Part shown: positions 56,501 through 64,000 of the stretch, piece by piece
Layout of the letters: every line of letters starts with the position of its first letter
Position numbering within the stretch: position 1 is the first letter of the stretch
Assembly (NCBI RefSeq): GCF_040054535.1
Contig: NC_090780.1
Coordinates: 11,994,501-12,058,500, forward strand
Source of the DNA: Antennarius striatus
Taxonomy: Eukaryota; Chordata; Actinopteri; Lophiiformes; Antennariidae
DNA length: 64,000 nucleotides
Direction of reading: 5' to 3'
Made by a program: the position numbers and the translations under genes
Notes under the pieces: generated by a model
Seen by the model: the letters and a program-made list of their open reading frames with translations, nothing else
The model's database searches: none
Told to the model about the DNA's origin: nothing

Positions 56501-59500
56501 CAGATAGGCAGTCTGCCCCAGGGCAGCTGTGGCTACACACGTAGCCTACCATCACCAAGTATGAAAGAGGAGTGAATGAATAATGGATCCAATGTAAAAA
56601 AAGCGGCTTTGAGTGTCCAGAAAAGCGCTATAAAAATCTAATCCATTATTATTATTACATGTAAAAGTAATTGTTTGGATAATTGTTTTGTTCCTTTACG
56701 TACCTTATTAGAAAGGAAAAGTTTTTATTTTCAATTATTTGTCTTGCTAATTGTCTGGCTTTGTCCTTTGTAGAAAAGATAATAAAGGTTTGATTACAGT
56801 AAGTAAAACTGACCTGTAGATGCGGTTTCATTTAATGAATTTAAACTTTTACCTACATTACCTTTATTCCATCCCAATAACAGTTGCAGCACAGAAGGAG
56901 AGAAGCTGAGCACACAGAGCAAGCGCTCTGGCACTGGTCCTTTACCCTTCAGGCCAAGGTAATGTAGGCAGTGCATTCTTCTCTCACTCCAGAATGGTGC
57001 ACGAACTGGCACTTCCGTAGTTTGATGTCTCAGTGTCATTTTGTGAATTTCCTGAAGGTGTTTTATGGATGGAAGCTGTGGGTCACAGACCAGCGCAGAA
57101 AACGATTGCAGGCAGCCCAGGCTGCACAAATCTACAGAGACCAGCTGCTGAGGGAGGGCGTGACGTGCATCCTGACCTATGCTGCTCACATGAATGACCT
57201 CACAACAAGCCTGACACAGCACAGCCAAGACCAGGTAGGTTTCTGATGTCAGATTGCTTACATTAGATCATATTCAATATTAAATGTTCAATAAATTGCG
57301 GCCACGACCACTAGATATCACACAAAACATCAGTATCTCAAAAAAAATGAACATGTGAATTTATTCACCAAATAATTTACACAAGGGCAGCACGGTGGCG
57401 CAGTGGTTAGCACTGTCGCCTCTCAACACGGCAGGTCCGGGTTCAAGTCCAGAGTTCGTATGCTCTCCCCGTGTCCGCGTGTGTTCTCTCCGGGTTCTCC
57501 GGCTTCCTCCCACCGCCAAAGGCATGCGCTTCAGGTTGATTGGCCGGTCCCAAATTGCCCGTAGGAGTGAGTGAGTGTGTGTGTGCATTTTTGTATGTCT
57601 TTGTATGTAGCTCCGCGGTGCACCTGTGTCGTGTCCGGAGTGTCCCCCGCCTCACGCCCTATGCCAGCTGGGATAGGCTCCGGCTCCCCGTGACCCGCTA
57701 CGGTGGATACAGGCGGCGGTATATGAAAATGAATGAATGAATTTACACAAGGAGAGAGGAGTTTCTGAACCACACACAGCTCACATAATTGATTATATTA
57801 CCTTTTGTAGTGAGTAAAACATGCCATTACCTTTGTGAGCATTGTTCAGACACCATGATTCAGTTTACAATACAGGTTTCAGCAGTAGGTCAGAGAGGAG
57901 GACAGAGTGTGTTCTAACATGACAAATATCACACCAGGAATAGATAAGAGTATTAAATTGTCAATCTTTATTCACTAAATAGCCTTTCTTACGTGCATAA
58001 ACTACGAAAAATTTTATCTTTTAAAAATATGAACTATGTGGTTAATATTTTTTTGGCATTAGCCTTGAAAAGCATATAATTTTTAGTTACCAGGAAAAGA
58101 AATGGCCATATCATGTATCAGAACTGTAATGTAATTCCTTGTTTGACTATACAGGTATACCTCATCCTATATCATTAAATGTTTCCAGGAGACACGACAT
58201 AAGTAAAAAAATGTTGAATTTTCATTAACATGGTAAATATGAATCTAATTTAATTTTAATTTAATTTTTTTAATATAGTACAAAAAAATCTAAATTTATT
58301 AATAAAATTTGTTGATGTTAACCACACATCACAGACACTTTATTTATGAATGAATGATAAAAACATTCTTGAAGGTTATAAAACAAATACAGGAGATATT
58401 ATATATAAATCGATTAAAATTATGTAAACTTGATTTTTATTTTTCCGTGTATTTTTTTCTCAAAACTAACATAAATCGAGAACAATGTAACGCCGTGCTA
58501 CTAGACTTGTAATAGCAAATGTCAGGATAACAAAAAGAACTTCTTTACACTCTGATGCACTAACATGTACAAACAGCTATCATAGCTACCAAGAAAAAAA
58601 GTAGAGAAGCTCAGACGCCTGCATACCCAGAGGGATTCCATCCCTGCTCAGGCTACCATTGTTCCACTATAGGGTTTTAAATACAATATAAATGTTTGCT
58701 AATGTTTTAAAGTTAAATATCTCTCATTTCCATGAGATTACCACACTTGCTTCTTGTTGTGCAGAGATCACAGCATCTCCAGAGAGTTGTTAAGCGCTGT
58801 GCTATGCACTGGAAGCATCGGGCGTTGTGTAAACCTCAAAGAGAGCAAAAAGTGAAAGGGCAACAACTGAAAAAGAATGTGACCTTCTGTTTGAAAACGC
58901 CGGCACTGAGAGGTACCACCCAGCCTGACTCAGCGGAGCAAAAGGATGAAAATGAAGAGCAAGGAAAGCTGTAAGTCGAAGCCCCCAAGTGAAGCACCAA
59001 TCTGTGTACAACACATCAACTCAGAGAGCTTGTTGTCTTTTCTTTTTTAATTGTATTTATTATTCTCTTTTCTTTTGCACTGTTCAGCTGTACACATCCA
59101 CAGCAACCACATTGGCATGAATTTCATTCTCCATAAAAAATGAAGACTTTTTTTTCATAAATAACACTACTGTAATTAATTTTGAATGCTAGATTTGTAA
59201 GTCTACATCAGATTAAACTGAAACATGCAAAGAAAAAGGTTTTGAACACCGCAGTTCTTTTGTTTTTGTTTTCTAGCCCTGAAAAATCCTCAGCTGTCAC
59301 CAGCACTCAACAAAACCCCAAACCATCACAACTTGGCCATCCCGAAGTCTCTTTTACCTCCACTTATCATAATTCTGTCATATCTACCAAATCATCCTCC
59401 AAACCTCACATGCCTGCTATGGACTGTACTCTAGATACACATGTTCTTCTACCCTCTTCTGCTTTCATGACCACCGGCACCAAAGATTCGGTAACAACGG

Positions 59501-61074
59501 CCTATTTGATTAAAATGTCATTATTCAGTCAATGAAAAAACACCAGATCTATGACATATTGTCTGATTTAGGAGGGGAAGACCAGCAGAGATTTTGGAGA
59601 GGATCCACTGGTGAATCCCATAGAGCAACCATCAGCTTATCTTGGTATAGCAGCTAATTTTTTTCTATCGCGATAAGCTATGCTTTTTTTTTTTTTTTTG
59701 CGTAAAATGTCATTATCGTATTTCAGCAATGTGGATAATCTGGACAGAATCTACTTTCTAAATAATACTGAGTTCATCTTTCAGATGTATCTCTAAGAAC
59801 AACCAGTGAAGAACCTGCAGTGACAGATCCAGCTTCTGCTTTAATCAAAGATCTGCTCAGCATCCAGCTGGACATGAAAGCATACCAACAAGACAGGAAG
59901 CAGCTCCGGTAACAAATCAGTCAGAGCAGTGTTTTTATTCTTTTGAGCTGTTTAACACATTTTCTGAATTGTAACCCATATTTGTTTGTTCCACAAGAGC
60001 TTGGCAAAAACTGAAAGTAGTATTACAAAATTGGCTGCAGACCAGCGGAAAAGATGAACAGACAGAGAAAAATGCTGTTTGTGAAGAGCTGAAGGAGGTA
60101 AAAAGAGCATTTTGTCATTTTTTTTAATGCTAAACAAGGAAAAACACTTGGCAAACATGGCAAACAACGCAAATAAAAATTAACTTGTTGATTACATTTT
60201 AGAGATGATGCCGTGGTAATAGTTTCTTCAACATTCTATTCTGACTGAGCTCCTCTGGACCACATCTCCACATTTTATTGTTGACATTTGAGTGAAGAAT
60301 AATTAAGTAGAACTTGATTTTTAAAACCTAACAGAACACATTTCCACTTAATGGTGTGAGTCATGCTTGCATTCTTTTGTGGACAATAAATCATCAGCTG
60401 TGAAAAATCAGCAGTGGTCATACAACGGGGAAATTGTAATAAATTCTCAGTGTTGTATGTAATTAAGTACATGTAATGATGTGTTAACTCAAACACGGTC
60501 TAAGCTGAATGTAACACAGTACGTATAATGTAAAGTTGAAAATTACATGTTTCTTTCTGGGTTAGGATTCTTGAACAGTTTAAACAATATTAATTGTGTT
60601 TAAATGTGTTTTGTTGTGTCATTAAAGCTAGAAACAGGATTGTTTTTTTGAGCACATATTCTCTTAGAACATGTGTAGCTTTCAAGGGAAGCGATGCTTA
60701 TTGTAAATTATCATATGACATGAGATGTAAAGCTACAAATTAAATTAATTATTAAATTAATTAGAATAAATCCAGCCTTATACAGCAACAGCAGTTTAAA
60801 TACATCATACATATTGAAAACATCCTAAAGGATAAATATAAAGGATTATATAAAGAATCTGAGCATTTCTTTAGCGTTTTGTGGTTTATGTCACAGTTGA
60901 TACTTTTTATGTTGACAGTTGGAGGAACGCATCGACAGACTATCCACTGAAGTGGCAGAACAGAAACCAACAATGCTGCTTCATGCAGAGAGGATCAAGC
61001 ATTTACAGACTGTCCTCACAGACCACTCTGTGTTTTCTACTTTAGAACAAATAGCACTTATACAGCAAAAGTGA
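50586..61074 (+). CDS. sfi1: SFI1, centrin-binding centrosomal repeat protein
   Basis: Long alpha-helical centriole/spindle-pole protein that binds centrin along Trp repeats. Thirty coding exons, each consistent in phase: 50586-50728, 50803-50874, 51024-51134, 51207-51301, 51407-51524, 51615-51717, 51831-51987, 52105-52266, 52393-52463, 52550-52642, 52746-52843, 53006-53072, 53563-53693, 53785-53866, 53963-54141, 54219-54294, 54686-54781, 54956-55032, 55219-55321, 55397-55493, 55715-55875, 55957-56031, 56884-56958, 57058-57234, 58765-58970, 59277-59490, 59572-59644, 59785-59908, 59998-60097 and 60919-61074; about 1163 aa (human about 1242). Diagnostic parts are the N-terminal ARKFLKIWMYNTFGRILPQKA, repeats of the form LL..F..W (FVAWK, VLAVWRK), and the C-terminal VLLPSSAFM and coiled coil. 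ATG 50586 was preferred; ATG 50559 is in frame but may be intronic. The junctions at 51987 and 52393 use weak sites. Confidence 0.94.
51988..52104 (+). other. SFI1 intron 7, open in frame
   Basis: The 117-base intron is a multiple of three and has no stop in the SFI1 frame, so retention would add 39 codons. The acceptor (TTTTTTTTAG) is strong, the donor (AAAAT|GTCATT) weak. The encoded text is hydrophobic and lacks the SFI1 repeat pattern, so splicing is favoured. Confidence 0.55.
53200..53530 (+). repeat. SINE-like repeat in SFI1 intron 12
   Basis: GGGCGGCACGGTGGTGCAGT head at 53200, GGGTTCAAGTCCCAC, TGCGTGGGTTCTCTCTGGG, AAAACATGCGCTTCAGG, and an AGATGAATGAA end. ACTTACAAACT occurs at both borders (about 53187 and 53531), a plausible target duplication of 11 bases. 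Confidence 0.85.
54445..54520. repeat. Two adjacent perfect hairpins in SFI1 intron 16
   Basis: First hairpin: AGTCGCCTACAGAATGATTG at 54445-54464, loop TCAG, and its exact complement to 54488. Second: TTCCACAATTC at 54491-54501, loop TTCT, complement at 54506-54516, extending by CTG/CAG on the outside. They share the CT at 54487-54488. Confidence 0.93.
56318..56660 (+). repeat. tRNA-derived SINE in SFI1 intron 22
   Basis: GGGGCGACCGTGGCTCAGTG (A-box-like TGGCTCAGTGGTAGAGCGG) and GGTTGGATTCCCACTCCCGC (B-box-like) mark the Pol III promoter. The 3' end, GCGGCTTTGAGTGTCCAGA...AAAGCGCTATAAAAATCTAA with (ATT)n, is an L2-type tail. Confidence 0.85.
57386..57745 (+). repeat. SINE-like repeat in SFI1 intron 24
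   Basis: GGCAGCACGGTGGCGCAGTG head, GGTTCAAGTCCAG, TGTTCTCTCCGGGTTCTCCG, GGCATGCGCTTCAGGTTG, CCCGCCTCACGCCCTATGCC, and a GAATGAATGAAT end. ATTTACACAAG flanks both sides (about 57374 and 57740), a target duplication of about 11 bases. Confidence 0.88.
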
Positions 61075-61588
61075 TGATATCTATGGGGCATTATTCATCT
61101 TCTTGGATGGCATTTCTCATCATATCATGAAGACTGACATTACACGTAGATGTGAAAATAGATCACCAGCTGATAGACATGTAGCTGTAAGCTTCCTTAG
61201 GGTTAGGGTTAGTCTTTCCAGACAAAACACTTAAAACTCTACACTCAGATTGTGAAAAGATTTTTCTGTTAATGCTTTGTAAACAGAGTCTAAGCTTCTT
61301 TCAAATTAAAATGTTAAAACCAAACAACTTTCACAGCTGCACCTGCGCTTAAAATCGACACAGACTTAGGCAAGAGGTTGTCCTTGTGACAGATGGTGTG
61401 AAATATTTTCCATATGTGTGCAAAAAAAGTGATTTTACTATTTTCAAAGGAATTGCCCTTGCGCAATCGTATCCGTTAGTGCTAGTCCGTCTCACACTGA
61501 TCATTTCTACGGAAGTATCGGGATTTGCAGAAGACACAGCTGTTGTGTTTTACAATCAGAAGAGCGTTTTGAACCACAACTGGGCAGA

Positions 61589-63935
61589 ATGAGAGGACTT
61601 CATGTCTTTATAGTCGTTTTCACCTTTGTCTGCTGTATCAGGGGTGAGTTCTATTCTTGAACTTTTCTAGTTATGTTAATTTCTTTTTGTCAACATTCAT
61701 TTTCATTGTTTTATTAAAAGGATTTTAATTGTTGTTTGGTTGTTGATGGCAAAATACATGCTTTTCTTCTCAAATTTGTGTACATTAATACTGAGTTAAA
61801 CTATGAGAAGACTGTTAAGCCATTTAAGTTTGTATAGGTTTGGAAACATGAATTTAGGTTTCATCAATTCGTATACCCAAAAAGACAATAAATGCCTTTA
61901 TCTGAACATTTCATTGGTATGCACAAAGTAGAAAAACCCTGTGCAAAATGTGTGTTTTGTTTTGGCTGGATTTCTGTGAATCGTTCCTTGTTAGCCAAGA
62001 AGATTCGCTGGTGCGCTGTGTCAGATCCTGAACAGAAGAAGTGTGCAGAACTAGCTAAAGCTCTGGTGGCAGTTCTGTCACCAGCTGCTGTGGCAGCTTT
62101 TGCCAAGCTATCATGCATACGAGCTTCCAGCACTACTGACTGCATCGACCGGATCAGGGTGAGCCATCCTCCACCTTACATGTCATAAAGGTGTTCAAAG
62201 GATAGCGAGCTGACACCAGGAAGCGAAGTGAAAATTGTGAAAATGAGTGTAAATTAAAAGATTTATGTCACAAAAACCATTTCAGTGTCAAGGTGTAATT
62301 CTTTTTTTTTTCCCTCATGTGTTGGCGAAGAGAACAGAAGAATGTTGAACTGTTGATATGATTGCAGAAAAATGTATTGCATAAATCAAGCAGATTATTG
62401 TTGCTGTGCAGCAGATCAATCATGCAGATCATGGTGATGAAGTGTTTGTGTCAGAGGTTGTTATGGGAGAAATTCTCAAAACTAACAAACCCCAAACCTT
62501 TCACAGATGCTATAAAATGTTCATTGTAAATAAGTTGTATCATGTCTGAGAGCAGTATGAATCCGTTTTGAATTAATGTTGCAGCAGTCCATTGTTGGAC
62601 TAACTTTTTTCAAATCATTCTTTTGCTGTCTAGATAGATAGTTTATTAATCCCAGAGGAAATTGTACAATTGTCTATACTAATAATGTCTTCTCTTTGGT
62701 AATAATAAGGCTTGCTGTGTTCATTTCAGGCTAACCGTGCTGATATAGTGACATTAGATGCAGGAGAAGTTTATTCTGCTGTGAAGCAGTTTGGCCTGGT
62801 TGTCGTTGCCAAGGAGACATACAGTGACGGTTGGTTTATTTCATATTTCTAAGACACTTCAGCATCTTTCCTCAGCACTGCCTGACTCTACCTGTCTGTG
62901 CATGTTCATCTATGTGAGTCTTGCAGGAGCCTGTGTTCTATCTGTGGCTGTGGTGCGAAACAACAGTTTGGGCATACGGTCCTTGCGGGGCCTCCGGAGC
63001 TGCCACAGTGGGGTGAGATGGACGGCTGGATGGAGTCTTCCACTCGGCTTCCTTTTGTCCCGCAATTACCTAAACTGGTCACAGGAGCGGCCACTCAGCC
63101 GGGGTAATGTGGTTTTCCACTGATCACGTATAACTTTAGAAATGGACTCCCAAAGACCTATGAAGGTCTGCAGTGGTGTCTGGCACCATTACGTTACTTG
63201 TAGTAACATAAGTCATGAGGTGGGGACCCCATAAATCAAACTTACATGTCTTGTACATCCGACGGGTTGTTTTTTTACAGTATGGCAGGATACATTATCC
63301 TGCTGATGGAGGCTAGTACCATTAAGGAATACCATTTCCATTGTTGGATGTACTGTACTGTACTTCGTCTGCAGCAACATTGCCCTCAGCATCACACTGC
63401 TTCTACTGGCTTGCCATGTTCTTGCCATTTTTCTTAGTTCCAACATGTCCATTTCATGGACATTTCATGGGCATGTTTGCTCACTGTCTAATACATGACA
63501 CCCAGTTGGGTGAATGATACAATTGACTGTTGTGATCTGATGGATAGTCTTTAAGTCTTCCTTGTCTATTCTGATCTTCTGTCTTCTACTTCCTCTTCCT
63601 GAGCAGACGTCAGTGCGTTTTTCAGTGCTAGCTGCATTCCCGGAGCCAGAGCCATGGCGCCATCTCTGTGCGCTCTGTGCCAAGGCCAGAAGTCTTACGT
63701 TCGCCAGAGAAATTACCACTGTGAAACATCCCATAATGAACCTTTCTACAACAGCCAAGGGGCCCTCAGGTCAGGATGATGACCTAAGGGACACTGTTCA
63801 CTGTACTTCAAACATGCATATATAAACAAATATACATAACTTCATGGTATACTCTTCGGTATGGTCACAGATGTCTCAGGAGTGGCACAGGAGATGTTGC
63901 ATTTGTGGACCATTTAGCTCTTGAAAGTATTAAAG
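61589..63935 (+). CDS. Transferrin-family protein (melanotransferrin / otolith-matrix-protein-like), partial
   Basis: Secreted transferrin relative; only the first part of the N-lobe is in the window. Exons: 61589-61643, 61995-62158, 62730-62829, 62927-63103, 63607-63769 and 63871-63935, all in phase, ending with an open donor. The first exon encodes a signal peptide (MRGLHVFIVVFTFVCCIRG). Family signatures are KKIRWCAVSDPEQKKC, ADIVTLDAGEVY, RSCHSGVRWTAGW, SASCIPGA, LCALCQGQ and GTGDVAFVDHLALE. Aligned from memory to human transferrin, the first iron ligand Asp (LDAG) is kept. The Tyr before AVAVV is Val, the carbonate-site Thr and Arg of CHTGLGR are Ser and Trp, and the Tyr of GYSGAF is Ser. 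This points to loss of N-lobe iron binding and fits non-transport members such as otolith matrix protein. The paralogue cannot be settled without the C-lobe. Confidence 0.85.
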
Positions 63936-64000
63936 GTAAGTTTTTTCAAATTAACTTACTGTTCAGTCATTTTTACTTTATAAGGCCATCTTATCTCACT

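Noticed and set aside
57386-57745. Protein-coding open frames at 57361-57773
   Set aside because: They coincide with the SINE-like repeat, and the same frames recur in its other copies at 31558 and 53200.

Overview
The window is animal nuclear DNA, almost certainly from a ray-finned (teleost) fish. The genes are split into many short exons with GT-AG (and two GC-AG) introns. The intergenic DNA is AT-rich and full of fish-type SINE tails, Tc1, MITE and LINE remains and microsatellites. The proteins read like vertebrate orthologues. Exons were assembled by eye from splice sites and reading phase, and all of the listed junctions keep frame.

Layout: (1) 1-750 is a 55-bp minisatellite. (2) 1415-8719, minus strand, holds the first seven coding exons of a class II sugar transporter (SLC2A11-like), running off the left edge, with a dead Tc1 element in one intron. 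(3) 8720-18510 is mostly repeats and intergenic DNA, and its right part is probably the PATZ1 3' UTR. (4) 18511-29120, minus, is PATZ1 (BTB, AT-hook, eight zinc fingers; about 700 aa in five coding exons) with a GC-rich promoter. (5) 29300-35500 is intergenic with SINEs and a decayed LINE. (6) 36396-49012, minus, is EIF4ENIF1/4E-T (about 956 aa, 18 coding exons). (7) 50586-61074, plus, is SFI1 (about 1163 aa, 30 coding exons), head to head with EIF4ENIF1. (8) 61589 to the right edge, plus, is the 5' half of the N-lobe of a transferrin-family protein.

PATZ1, EIF4ENIF1 and SFI1 lie in the same order as on human 22q12, so this is a conserved vertebrate block; DRG1, which I recall between PATZ1 and EIF4ENIF1 in human, is not seen here. 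The genes do not form a pathway: one moves sugar, one controls transcription, one mRNA storage and decay, one centrosomes, and one is a secreted transferrin relative.

I found no clearly new biological system. The most interesting signals are the loss of iron-binding residues in the transferrin-like protein, a set of perfect short-loop palindromes, two phase-supported GC-AG introns, an SFI1 intron that is open in frame, and a retroelement tail seven bases from an EIF4ENIF1 splice donor.
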